Notes under the pieces: generated by a model
Databases searched by the model: none
What the model saw: only the letters and a program-made list of their open reading frames with translations
Told to the model about the DNA's origin: nothing
In this document: piece by piece, positions 18,601 to 26,026 of the stretch
Layout of the letters: every line of letters starts with the position of its first letter
How positions within the stretch are numbered: position 1 is the first letter of the stretch
Source of the DNA: Companilactobacillus nantensis DSM 16982
GTDB lineage: Bacteria > Bacillota > Bacilli > Lactobacillales > Lactobacillaceae
Assembly: GCF_001435815.1 (NCBI RefSeq)
Contig: NZ_AZFV01000024.1
Span: 340-44,378 of the forward strand
Length of the DNA: 44,039 nt
Reading direction: 5' to 3'
Position numbers and translations under genes: made by a program

Positions 18601-19057
18601 CAGCACAGAGGGTAACGGCAATTCAGACGCTAACAGCAACACTAACCCTAATAACAGTACCGATAACCACAGTAATTCAAACACTGGAAACAATACTACT
18701 GACCCTAAGAGTAACCTTGTAACAGAGCCTGATAATACTGCAAATAACAATCATACTGCAGGATCAGAAAGTACAACTGCTGAACCAGAAAACAATTCAA
18801 CTACAATTTCCAAAGTTAACAATGATGATAATTTAATTGCCGGAGCCAGAACTAATTCAGCTAATATTTCTAACATTAATTTGGTTTCCAACACCACTAA
18901 TGAAAATGAAAATAGTAATCCACAAACTAATACAAATAACAGTGGAAAACTTCCTCAAACTAGTGAGCAATCAACTACTTGGATTACTCAAATAGGTTTG
19001 TTCTTACTCACGATTGCTGGTGTCTTTGGATTCAGACGTAAAAAAGATAATGACTAA
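15611..19057 (+). CDS. LPXTG-anchored Ig-like repeat surface protein with Ser/Asn-rich stalk
   Basis: ATG 15611 (MRKENKSVN) gives 1148 residues. The KxYKxGKxW-like signal peptide (KPFKTEKLWLAVPLA) is cleaved near PVNAA (about residue 47). A Thr/Asn-rich segment (50-195) leads to a unique domain at about 200-505. Four Ig-like repeats of 80-95 residues, each with a W-[TN]-[PY]-x-[DGT]-x-[NI] start and a [GK]-x-Y-T-[IV]-x-Y-x-Y end, fill about 515-905. A Ser/Asn/Asp/Thr/Gly-rich stalk covers 907-1040. The sortase motif LPQTS is at 1114-1118, followed by a membrane helix and an RRKKDND tail. It is wall-anchored, probably an adhesin. It sits alone on the plus strand between two minus-strand glycan gene sets. 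Confidence 0.93.
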   Translation: MRKENKSVNYPKNNQKPFKTEKLWLAVPLATASIITGLAVTTPVNAATTNSTSDVQPTTAEQDITGDPKDNNTTAATPDTAVTEASGNTNSTTGNDSTTQPTAINKTVATNTQAVVNQPVNNALQTNNNTLDKGGSSKQDNSAAQSTTGVNTDSTNYQAPSIQAVAESTSATTPVTTTTPTTKSADEIPNLSNFYVDVHGDYVPYNSIASVNVLPYSSELWKNFVGQKLFSFYIVLPSSVDSTLAWMQTGATNYAKALNDQGYVSIKSLTVSQLTTTSTGRQVFYFQPDSDAKVNASDSQTGFSSQLKMSVLIHTTADTNVKTVTINAKDDNNVDTYGTKQLPTNDILFAGIGDTAVYPHGPLYEAMPSTTFGDNWPDANIVGIASNNGAKQLKFISVSVTDKYYVRSTTAGSTTLAGVLYKATDAMDPGTTYDPTTYEQAFSKTLNANKNSWWLPSFRYVGTIPDITKLSHDATTQTFPSSVTAEPRSLDLTSTTATGNTYAFLVAKIATKLDTKNSTIDAGTAWTPDDNITFTMPSAGESATISYEKISDMTPESTVKNADGSTTNTYTDSDGTMTVTSNVDANTPGTYSVKYSYTDNQGNKTDSPVNTVTVDSVIDDSVLTPAKFESSVAADGSTWTYDKGISEIKDKSGTTITPADALSDTTNPLTVTITDAAGNILKNSDGTNATSIDTSKPGTYTINYTYGKLTASTTLNVTAAPTVSSTGDTVILGPTMPTWNPITGITLTDTNDPSISAATALQNGDLTYKVTDSTNNAVAENTIDDNTPAGKYTVNYYYKGVALPNVSSVNVENSAAAIKTEPLTADSSWTPADNVTTLTDDNNTPINIPTAFKNGSLTATTPGTDGKPVNADTIDLSKAGTYTITYTYTDAVGNVHVSKSTLTIKPTTSGSGSSTGSGNESGTNAGTGTNNAGSFTNTGSGNNNGSGTAGSNVDGNSGTDDNADSNNNSSTDNNSDANSNTDNNGNSTTGNNTDPNNSTEGNGNSDANSNTNPNNSTDNHSNSNTGNNTTDPKSNLVTEPDNTANNNHTAGSESTTAEPENNSTTISKVNNDDNLIAGARTNSANISNINLVSNTTNENENSNPQTNTNNSGKLPQTSEQSTTWITQIGLFLLTIAGVFGFRRKKDND
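18366..18722 (+). repeat. Low-complexity Ser/Asn/Asp/Thr repeat within the LPXTG protein
   Basis: Short degenerate units such as DNNSSTDNNS, NNGNSTTGNN and TDPNNSTEGN recur over about 120 codons. Codons AAC, AAT, AGC, GAC and ACT are shuffled, so the DNA is an imperfect repeat that could change length by recombination. The stalk carries many potential O-glycosylation sites. Confidence 0.7.
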
Positions 19058-19059
19058 CT

Positions 19060-19099
19060 AAAAATAACTAATCCCTTTAATGGAATTAGTTATTTTTTA
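19060..19099 (+). terminator. Terminator after the LPXTG gene
   Basis: AAAAATAACTAAT and ATTAGTTATTTTT pair, with additional CC/GG near a loop of about 7 bases and a T run. It lies just past the stop at 19057. The A-rich left side makes it usable from the opposite direction too. Confidence 0.88.
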
Positions 19100-19177
19100 T
19101 GATTCTACATGTATTTGTCACAAGTATTGATATCTTTACACCATGTAATTTTCAATAAGTTGTACAAATGAAATTAG

Positions 19178-19435
19178 TCATTTCTGATCCAAATCAACTG
19201 TAATATAAACTATTTGCTCATTATCCTTTAAATTCCAATCCCTAGTATCCGCAACTTCAGGATATTCAGATTCATCTTCAAGCATAGTTTCAATAGCATC
19301 CCTTGCATGCAATTGAACATCCGCCAAAGAATCACCTTGTGTAACCATACCAGAAATATTTGGGGAAGTAGCAACAAAATAATGACCATCATCATTAAAC
19401 TCAGAAACAATCACTGGATATATTAAATCTTTCAT
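19178..19435 (-). CDS. HicB-like antitoxin N-terminal domain, stand-alone
   Basis: This 85-residue protein has a strong AAAGGAG ribosome site. It matches the HicB N-terminal (partial RNase H-like) domain: YPVIVSEFNDDGHYFVATSPNI, then the signature MVTQGDSLADVQLHARDAIE, then SEYPEVADTRDW and VYITVDLDQK. It ends where the ribbon-helix-helix DNA-binding part begins in longer HicBs; short HicB-lk antitoxins of this size also exist. No hicA lies beside it: 19436-19586 contains no open frame of suitable size. It sits at the 3' side of the eps operon, so it is either an orphan antitoxin or a domain working in trans with the locus at 3.5-4 kb. Confidence 0.82.
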   Translation of the reverse strand: MKDLIYPVIVSEFNDDGHYFVATSPNISGMVTQGDSLADVQLHARDAIETMLEDESEYPEVADTRDWNLKDNEQIVYITVDLDQK

Positions 19436-19586
19436 ATTTATTGGCTCCTTTGAATTAATATCAATTCCAGACTATATTATCTATATTCTTAAATAAACTC
19501 ACAATATATCTAACACCATTTAACCTGATATTTAAATCCAAAACAAAAAATACATTGATAAATTATCAATACAATAAATAATATAA

Positions 19587-20393
19587 CTACTTAAATATTT
19601 GAAGAGGAACTCTCACGTCAGTAACCTTTCTTGCAAAGGCATATTTTGTATTAATAAGATTTTTAAGTTCCCTTACATTACTCAAATTAAATGTATAAGG
19701 CTGTCCCCTATTCCAGTCAATATATCTGGCGGAATAGGTTTTATTCTCATTTTTATTAAATCTACTTAAAATTGTTTGTACATAAATTTCATCCGCCAAA
19801 AAACTATGTAGAAACATATCATAATTTGGATATTCAAGAATCTCCTTTAGTAGATTACTTCTAAGGCTTATCCAATTAGTCCCCTTACGTACCTCATTAC
19901 CCTGTTTAAGTCTATTAATTCCAAGTAATTTGTTGAATAATTTGGCTGTCGACACAAATATAACATGACATATTTTATTTCTAATATTAACATTTCTAAA
20001 TGGATAGTAATACTTTACCCTAGTACGCATTAATTCAGTTACAGGATTTTGAAAAGATATATATGCGTCATCCTTAAAAAAGTTTTTAAAATAATCTCTT
20101 GTCATTAGTGGAATATCAGAAGACGAAATAAGATGAACATAATCGTAATTAAATTTACTATTATATACGCTTTCAAATAGCCTATGTTCAGCAATAACTT
20201 GTGTATCTGTCCCCCAGTATACTTTTGATCTATTAATAAAAAACAATTTTGAATGTACTGAATTTAACTTAGGAAGTTTATATTTTTTATCCCAATGTAT
20301 ATAAAAATCTATATCGGTATCATCTAAAATATTAATTGTTTCTTGAAGTATTTTGGAATCACCATATCCAATTACCATGATTGCATGTCTCAT
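19587..20393 (-). CDS. GT14 core-2/I-branching beta-1,6-N-acetylglucosaminyltransferase-like protein
   Basis: This 268-residue GT-A-like transferase of the bacterial core-2/I-branching group has an AAAAGGAAA ribosome site. Motifs seen are AIMVIGYG at the start, FYIHWDKK, VYWGTDTQVIAEHRL, HLISSSDIPL (family SGxDxPL), the GTNWISLR substrate loop and FLADEIYVQTIL near residue 210. Such enzymes add branching GlcNAc or xylose residues; donor and acceptor are unknown here. It is separated from the LCP gene by a terminator-like hairpin. It may decorate the polysaccharide made by this locus or glycosylate the adjacent surface protein (inference). Confidence 0.88.
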   Translation of the reverse strand: MRHAIMVIGYGDSKILQETINILDDTDIDFYIHWDKKYKLPKLNSVHSKLFFINRSKVYWGTDTQVIAEHRLFESVYNSKFNYDYVHLISSSDIPLMTRDYFKNFFKDDAYISFQNPVTELMRTRVKYYYPFRNVNIRNKICHVIFVSTAKLFNKLLGINRLKQGNEVRKGTNWISLRSNLLKEILEYPNYDMFLHSFLADEIYVQTILSRFNKNENKTYSARYIDWNRGQPYTFNLSNVRELKNLINTKYAFARKVTDVRVPLQIFK

Positions 20394-20416
20394 ATAATAT
20401 TTCCTTTTAAAATTAC

Positions 20417-20453
20417 AAAAATAGCGCTTCGTATATTACGAAGACGCTATTTT
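20417..20453 (-). terminator. Terminator after the LCP gene
   Basis: Arms AAAATAGCG-CTTCGT and ACGAAG-A-CGCTATTTT form a 15-bp stem with a one-base bulge and a 5-base loop, with T-rich sequence on the minus strand. It separates the LCP gene from the GT14 gene. Confidence 0.9.
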
Positions 20454-20458
20454 ATATC

Positions 20459-21466
20459 TTAGTATTTAGCTGTAGTAGTTGTAGCTGTAGTACTTGGAAC
20501 ATATTGAATGTTACCAGTATTAGCTTTACCTAATCCTAAACTGTTACGTAGAACATTAGTTTCACGTTGCAATTCACTCTTAGATACAACTTCCATGCTT
20601 TCACCATTGATTGTTGTTTCTGTACCATCTAAGTGATCTTGGTTAACATTCTTAGTTGCAGCACGGTAATCAGTACCGATAGTCTTCAAATTATCAAATG
20701 TTAGATCAGTTAGAACTTGGTTAGTCAATGAGTTGATGAAATCTTGGTTCAACAATGTTGAAATTGAACCTGATTGAACAACAATACCTGTAACGACTTG
20801 GCGTTGACGAATTTGACGACTGTAGTCACCAAATTTACCACTCATACCAGCGTATGCCAATGCTTGGGAACCGTTCATGTGAGTCTTAACACCCTTTGTA
20901 AAGCTGTAACCTTGATAGTTGAATGTCCACTTAGGTGTAACATCAATACCACCAACTTCGTTAACAACCTTGTTCAAGCCACTAACGTTTAGTAGTACAT
21001 AGAAATCAACTGGTACATTTAGTAAGTCTTGAACAGTTTTAACACTAGCTCCGGCTTGACCTAATGCATAAGCTTGGTTAAGAGCAACAGGTGATGAACT
21101 CTTTTCCCCAGAAACACTCTTTAAAGCCGTTTCCCCAGAAACACTATCAACAGTTGTTTTGTTTGTTTCAGGGTTGATAGTAACAACCATCATACTGTTA
21201 GTATGACCTGAATAATCTCTACTCAATTTATCTGAACCTGAGTTAGTACCCATGATTAAGATTGAGATAGGCTTCTTAGCCTTTAATTTTGCGGCTACAT
21301 CAGTATTGTTAACACCAGCTGATTGGAATGAACTATCAACTGATCCCTTAACACTGCGGTATTTTGACATACCTAAAGCAGCGCCACCAAAAACGAATAA
21401 AAGAACAAAGGCAATTAAGAATGTTCTTAACTTGCGACTTTTGTGGCTCTTATGTCTATTTTGCAT
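20459..21466 (-). CDS. LytR-CpsA-Psr (LCP) family protein with altered active-site residues
   Basis: This 335-residue protein has one N-terminal membrane helix (about 14-33) and an extracellular LCP domain at about 65-260. LCP enzymes attach undecaprenyl-linked glycans to peptidoglycan. The family scaffold is clear: ALNQAYALG at 128-136, DFYVLLNVSGLNKVVNEVGG, and DYSRQIRQRQ at 214-223. However, key positions differ from the family consensus. GxDSG is GTNSG (N75), the [ST]DTM motif reads TNSM (N90), and the RDT arginine and Asp are G111 and E112 (SVSGET). These positions normally bind Mg2+ and pyrophosphate. It may be a non-catalytic LCP or have another role. The C-terminus is Thr-rich. Confidence 0.9.
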   Translation of the reverse strand: MQNRHKSHKSRKLRTFLIAFVLLFVFGGAALGMSKYRSVKGSVDSSFQSAGVNNTDVAAKLKAKKPISILIMGTNSGSDKLSRDYSGHTNSMMVVTINPETNKTTVDSVSGETALKSVSGEKSSSPVALNQAYALGQAGASVKTVQDLLNVPVDFYVLLNVSGLNKVVNEVGGIDVTPKWTFNYQGYSFTKGVKTHMNGSQALAYAGMSGKFGDYSRQIRQRQVVTGIVVQSGSISTLLNQDFINSLTNQVLTDLTFDNLKTIGTDYRAATKNVNQDHLDGTETTINGESMEVVSKSELQRETNVLRNSLGLGKANTGNIQYVPSTTATTTTAKY

Positions 21467-21480
21467 ATGTTTTCCCCCTA

Positions 21481-21500
21481 ATATGATTCAAAAATCATAT
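21481..21500 (-). promoter_or_regulatory. 5'-UTR hairpin next to the LCP ribosome site
   Basis: ATATGATT and AATCATAT form a perfect 8-bp stem with a 4-base loop. It is followed on the minus strand by the AGGGGG ribosome site and the LCP ATG at 21466. Confidence 0.5.
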
Positions 21501-21548
21501 TCCTCATTTAAAATACAACTTTTGATGATGAAATAAATTCATATCTCC

Positions 21549-21580
21549 ATTATACGATTTTATTACGGTTTTTATACCGT
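21549..21580 (-). promoter_or_regulatory. Candidate LCP promoter with overlapping palindrome
   Basis: A perfect minus-strand TATAAT lies at 21549-21554. An inverted repeat ACGGT/ACCGT (21565-21580) lies where the -35 region would be. A repressor or activator site is possible. The LCP gene thus seems to have its own promoter after the eps operon ends at 21604. Confidence 0.45.
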
Positions 21581-21603
21581 GCATGAAGAAATTAATATAT
21601 TTT

Positions 21604-22728
21604 TTATCCGCCTCCTTTGATATTCCGCATCTGACCATACATAAATTCTAAATATGGCGTATATCTTACAATAAGATATTTGATTTTTCCATATAAAGAA
21701 TGAATATCTCTAATGTTTTCACGTTCACCTGAAACCTTGTCCATATAAGCTCTCATAACCCATGAACCATTTAAAGAAAATTCTTTTTTATTCAAACATT
21801 CTTTAATGGAGTCCCGTAATCCCTTATCCAAAGAAACGTACGAATTATTATTATTAGTCATTTTTTCAATTTTAGAATTATCAAATGTTCTATTAAATAG
21901 TCGATCATATTTTAATTGATAATATGATTTCATTATCGTAGCTATAAATTCAGAATTATCACTATAAATGATTTTAGGCTTTTTACCAGTTAGTTTAATA
22001 ATTTCTTTTGAATACATATCTATAATCTGTTGCCAAGTGGCAAACTGATTAGAAGTTATATTAATGGTCTCTCCTAAAAATTTATTATTCCCCACTACCA
22101 TGGAAATTCTAGAAGAAACATCTTTTCCAAAGGTTAGCGTTGTCTTACAATTCAATAAACTTCTAGGAACTACAATCGTTTTGTTTTGAAGCACTCTGGT
22201 AAGCCACAGATCCTTTTCATATATTCCTAATTGTAATCTGTTACTTTCATAAGTAATATATGGCCGTATTATGGTCCAATTCTTTTTGCCTGAATCAAAT
22301 AATAAATTTTCCTCACGCGCTTTTGTTAAAGAATAGTCATCTGTAGACAAGTACTCCTTATCCTTTGAAATATCTAATAACCTTGGTGAACTCTCAGTTA
22401 TCCGACCGTCACAATTTGCATATACCCTGCTAGAACTAAGAAAAATATACTGGTTCGTTGAATTTAAAAATAAATTAACTCTTTCTTGAAACTCCGATAC
22501 TTGATAAATCATGAAATCAATAATTACATCATATTTATTTTTCAAAATTTCTTTGAGAAAGTTAATTTCATGAGCATTTCCTTTTATATAATGAATATTG
22601 TCTTCATCTTCATGATGATATCTGGATGTTACATAGACATTCATTTTAGAAAGACTCAATATACTAGTTAAAGGCCTCCCCATTGCGCCAGTGCCACCTA
22701 ATATAAGTATTTTCAATATTTTTTCCAA
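21604..22728 (-). CDS. Extended SDR: NAD-dependent epimerase/dehydratase-like protein
   Basis: The likely start is TTG 22728 (MEKILKILI), two bases after the previous stop; TTG 22716 is also possible. The 374-residue protein carries the extended-SDR nucleotide site GGTGAMG at residues 11-17. Catalytic serines are in FLSSSRVY (98-100) and the YxxxK pair is Y132/K136 (DDYSLTKARE). This is the fold of nucleotide-sugar epimerases, dehydratases and reductases. The substrate cannot be read. Being the last gene of the operon directly after a ThDP enzyme, it may prepare the keto-sugar acceptor or reduce the product of that enzyme (inference). The C-terminal 100 residues do not resemble a standard epimerase end. 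Confidence 0.86.
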   Translation of the reverse strand: MEKILKILILGGTGAMGRPLTSILSLSKMNVYVTSRYHHEDEDNIHYIKGNAHEINFLKEILKNKYDVIIDFMIYQVSEFQERVNLFLNSTNQYIFLSSSRVYANCDGRITESSPRLLDISKDKEYLSTDDYSLTKAREENLLFDSGKKNWTIIRPYITYESNRLQLGIYEKDLWLTRVLQNKTIVVPRSLLNCKTTLTFGKDVSSRISMVVGNNKFLGETINITSNQFATWQQIIDMYSKEIIKLTGKKPKIIYSDNSEFIATIMKSYYQLKYDRLFNRTFDNSKIEKMTNNNNSYVSLDKGLRDSIKECLNKKEFSLNGSWVMRAYMDKVSGERENIRDIHSLYGKIKYLIVRYTPYLEFMYGQMRNIKGGG

Positions 22729-22729
22729 T

Positions 22730-24472
22730 CTATTTATTTAAAATATGTTTCACTAAACGTATTCCTTTATCTCCAAGAACTTTTTTCCCGAGATGCTCAA
22801 AACGTCCTAAATGAGTATGTTTTATATTTCTCATTAACCAAAGTGCACGACTCTCGTCCTCACTATTTGTAAAGACCTCAAATACCAGCGGTTTTGATGT
22901 TTGATTACCCGTTGTAAATAAATCTATTTTGTTCATAAATTCATCTTTAGAATCGGCACTTATATATTGAAAGCCTAGATTTTCAACGAAATCTTTAACC
23001 AATTCCCTAGACTTATTTCCAAAATGTCCTGATGCAGCAATATAATCATTAACACTTTTACCAAACATGGAACCTTCATTATTATAATTTTTAAATTCCA
23101 TACCACCTCCATTATTAATCAATAATATTCTGATATTATTTCCAATGAATCTATTACCATTAACATTTAAATCATAGAAAAAAGCTAAATCGCCAAATAC
23201 ACCAAAAAACAGTTTACTTGGATCAGCTATTGAAGCACCCACAAGAGATGAAACTCCTCCATCAATTCCAAACCCTCCAGTGTTAGAATAACCTAATACA
23301 CTTTTAGGAACTTCAAAAAAATTCCAACTTCTAAGTGAATTCAAAATCCCTAAATGAAGAACTGATTTTTCTGGTAATTTAGACGACATTTTTTCAGCAA
23401 TCCAAATATTTGAAAATGGTAGTTTTGGAATATTATTATAAAGCTCTTCATTTTCCAATTTCCAGGCTCTCAAATAAGAGTCATCATTTTGATTATTTTT
23501 TACATTCTTTGAATATAATTCAAAAAAATTCAGTTCAGACATCTGGAATATATTTTTTAATTTTCCAAATGTATCTTTCAATTCTCCATCGTCACTAACT
23601 CTCCAAACCGCCTTAGGATTCATAGTAGAATATGCACCTGAAACTTCGCCGATATGAATCATTACATCCATTGTTCTTAAGGAGGACCTATACATATCTT
23701 GATTACATACTAAACTTATTGGAACAGCAAATTGACCTTTATAATTACTTGTCTGATCACAAAAAACTACCGCATTATACCCCTTACAAAATAAATCGAC
23801 AGCATCACTTAATTGTTTACTCCATTTGACATGCGCTCCAACGTAAATGCCAACATGGTCACTCTTCAGTTCAGGTAAAGTATCGTTTTGAGTAAAACGT
23901 TCAATGTTACGTGTCTTAGGAAGATTCTTAACTGAGAAATTCTTACTATACATCGTTGTTAAATTAACATGAACTGGTCCAATACCATTATGGCGTATTT
24001 CCAGAAGTGCTTTATTAATCAATATATTACAAGCCTTATAGTCTTCGTCATCACGTATCATTGGAATTTGAACGGTCATTTTTACAGCATCAATTGGAAC
24101 TATACTACGATCAATAACTTGAGGGATGTTTTGACCAACTCTACCAGTAGGTTGTGTAGAAGTTATTGCCAATATTGGCAATTTTCTATAAAAAGCTTCT
24201 GTAAGGCCTGGTAAATAATTTCTCGAGGCCGTTGCTCCAGTACAAGTCAAAGCCACCGTTTCTCCGCTTTCTGCAGCCATACCACAGGCAATATACGCTG
24301 CAGAACGTTCATCAACAGATGATATAATTTCAAAAAAAGGATCACTCTGTATACTTGCTAAAAACGAAATATTTGTAGTCCCTGGACTTGCCACAACCTT
24401 TCTAATACCTTTTTTTTTCATAAGATAAATCAACATCTGAACATTACGTTCATCAGTATAATGAAAATTCAT
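22730..24472 (-). CDS. MenD/acetolactate-synthase-like thiamine-diphosphate enzyme in the eps operon
   Basis: ATG 24472 (MNFHYTDERN) is preceded by GGGAGAAG; an upstream ATG overlaps that ribosome site and was rejected. The 580 residues have the three-domain layout of ThDP decarboxylases and ligases. The PYR domain has catalytic glutamate E55 in SSVDERSAAY, like MenD DERSA, and GATASRNYLPGLTEAF. The PP domain has the GDLAFFYDL...NN ThDP/Mg motif at about residues 426-455. No FAD- or quinone-binding extension is seen. Surrounding genes are not menaquinone genes, so a carboligation or decarboxylation step in sugar modification is inferred. Possible acts are adding an acyl unit from a 2-oxo acid to a nucleotide sugar, or using an oxo-sugar as substrate. 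Confidence 0.85.
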   Translation of the reverse strand: MNFHYTDERNVQMLIYLMKKKGIRKVVASPGTTNISFLASIQSDPFFEIISSVDERSAAYIACGMAAESGETVALTCTGATASRNYLPGLTEAFYRKLPILAITSTQPTGRVGQNIPQVIDRSIVPIDAVKMTVQIPMIRDDEDYKACNILINKALLEIRHNGIGPVHVNLTTMYSKNFSVKNLPKTRNIERFTQNDTLPELKSDHVGIYVGAHVKWSKQLSDAVDLFCKGYNAVVFCDQTSNYKGQFAVPISLVCNQDMYRSSLRTMDVMIHIGEVSGAYSTMNPKAVWRVSDDGELKDTFGKLKNIFQMSELNFFELYSKNVKNNQNDDSYLRAWKLENEELYNNIPKLPFSNIWIAEKMSSKLPEKSVLHLGILNSLRSWNFFEVPKSVLGYSNTGGFGIDGGVSSLVGASIADPSKLFFGVFGDLAFFYDLNVNGNRFIGNNIRILLINNGGGMEFKNYNNEGSMFGKSVNDYIAASGHFGNKSRELVKDFVENLGFQYISADSKDEFMNKIDLFTTGNQTSKPLVFEVFTNSEDESRALWLMRNIKHTHLGRFEHLGKKVLGDKGIRLVKHILNK

Positions 24473-24490
24473 GTATACTTCTCCCATTTT

Positions 24491-25987
24491 TTATTTTCTA
24501 ATTATATTTAATAATATATCTTTTTCATACCTATTCGCTATGAACCTAATAAAAATAAGCGTATAGATGACTGTATATATAACTCCAAAAACAATAAATT
24601 TAAAAATATTATCCACTTTAATAAAATTTTGTGTCACTAATAGTAAAAGAGTTGCCACTACAAACGGAACAATAATTTTTATGGTTTCAATCCAATATTT
24701 TTTCATATTAAGATTTATTTTTTTATAATAATACCAATTCATAAAGAGAACATTTGCTAATACTACACTAATAACATACCCAAGTGAGGCACCTAAAAGC
24801 CCCCAATAAATAGAACCCCAATACGTTATCACCATATTAACAATTGAAAAAGCCAAATAAACTATTGATCTGAACATATGCTTATTCATTGCACGTTGAA
24901 TTTCAATACCTAGATTTTGAGATAACGGAATAATAGATGGTAGAACCATAAATATAACAAGATAATATGCCATATAATTCTCCCTACCAGCCCACTTAAG
25001 AATAAAAAATTTTCCAATAACTATAAATCCACCTAATACAAAAAATAGCAAGGACATCTGTATTCTGCCAACTCTAATCATAATATTCGTCAATGCTGAC
25101 TTACTTTCTCCCTTACTAACTAAAACATTTACTTTAGGAACAAAAATACTAGACATTGAAGTTGATAACATAAAGAACATACTTTTTATTTGAATAGCAA
25201 TTGAGAAAGTAGCGACCATCTTTGCACCTTGTGTAATTCCAAGTAAAAAGTTGGGGGCATTATTATTAATAAGATCAACAATCTGGTTTAAAAAAATAAA
25301 AAAAGAGAACAATAAGAGGTCTTTTAACAATCTAAACTGAATATGTTTAAAATCAAACCTCATGCCCAATTTATTTATACAGTAACGAATATTCAATGCA
25401 AGAAACAACATTGTCACTAATACCTGTGTTATTTCTATTGATAGAACACCAACTCCCATAAATATCAAGGGTACACAGATGATTGGAACCAAAAAAGTTT
25501 GAAGCAATTGTCTACTTTGTTGGAAAACAAATTTTTCATTCACAGTTATATTGGAGTCAAACACAGAAGAAATAAATGTCAATGCTATATCAAAAACCAT
25601 AATTAGCATCAAAGACTTTATTAAATTAAGTTCCCTATTATCCAACTTGGCTCCAAATACTACGTTACTATTTACAACCAGTAAAGATCCTAATATTAGA
25701 GCAATAACACTGATAAAACTAAATATAATCATGTATAATCCGTTCAATTTCCGTATACTACTTGTATCATCTTTAACTAAATAAATAGTGTAAAATCTAA
25801 CATATGCACTTGAAAATCCCATGGATAACAAGCTTAAACTCATCATTACCGAATTAGTCATCTGAAATAGTCCGTAATCTGACTGTCCAACATACTTAAG
25901 TAAAAACGGCGTATACAAGAAATAAACCAAATTCTTTGCAATAATATTTACATACGATAATATTGCACCTGATTTTCTTTGATTCAA
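24491..25987 (-). CDS. wzx: Wzx-type oligosaccharide flippase (main eps operon)
   Basis: This 498-residue MOP-superfamily protein starts at TTG 25987, with AAAGGAAA upstream. It has about 14 transmembrane helices, an N-terminal NQRKSGAILSYVNII and YTPFLLKYVGQSDYGLFQM. It exports the lipid-linked repeat unit. It is distinct from the module 1 flippase, with different N-terminal motifs, which implies a different repeat unit. It is followed 18 bases on by the ThDP enzyme gene. Confidence 0.92.
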   Translation of the reverse strand: MNQRKSGAILSYVNIIAKNLVYFLYTPFLLKYVGQSDYGLFQMTNSVMMSLSLLSMGFSSAYVRFYTIYLVKDDTSSIRKLNGLYMIIFSFISVIALILGSLLVVNSNVVFGAKLDNRELNLIKSLMLIMVFDIALTFISSVFDSNITVNEKFVFQQSRQLLQTFLVPIICVPLIFMGVGVLSIEITQVLVTMLFLALNIRYCINKLGMRFDFKHIQFRLLKDLLLFSFFIFLNQIVDLINNNAPNFLLGITQGAKMVATFSIAIQIKSMFFMLSTSMSSIFVPKVNVLVSKGESKSALTNIMIRVGRIQMSLLFFVLGGFIVIGKFFILKWAGRENYMAYYLVIFMVLPSIIPLSQNLGIEIQRAMNKHMFRSIVYLAFSIVNMVITYWGSIYWGLLGASLGYVISVVLANVLFMNWYYYKKINLNMKKYWIETIKIIVPFVVATLLLLVTQNFIKVDNIFKFIVFGVIYTVIYTLIFIRFIANRYEKDILLNIIRK

Positions 25988-26026
25988 AATATAAATTTCC
26001 TTTTTATGTTTTTATGAGAAATAAAT

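Noticed and set aside
18265-18750. 161-codon minus-strand open frame rich in Leu, Ser and Val
   Set aside because: It is the antisense of the Ser/Asn-rich repeat of the LPXTG gene; repetitive codons make long open frames by chance.
22730-24472. True MenD of menaquinone synthesis
   Set aside because: It lies in an eps operon with no other men gene, and only the catalytic and cofactor motifs are shared.
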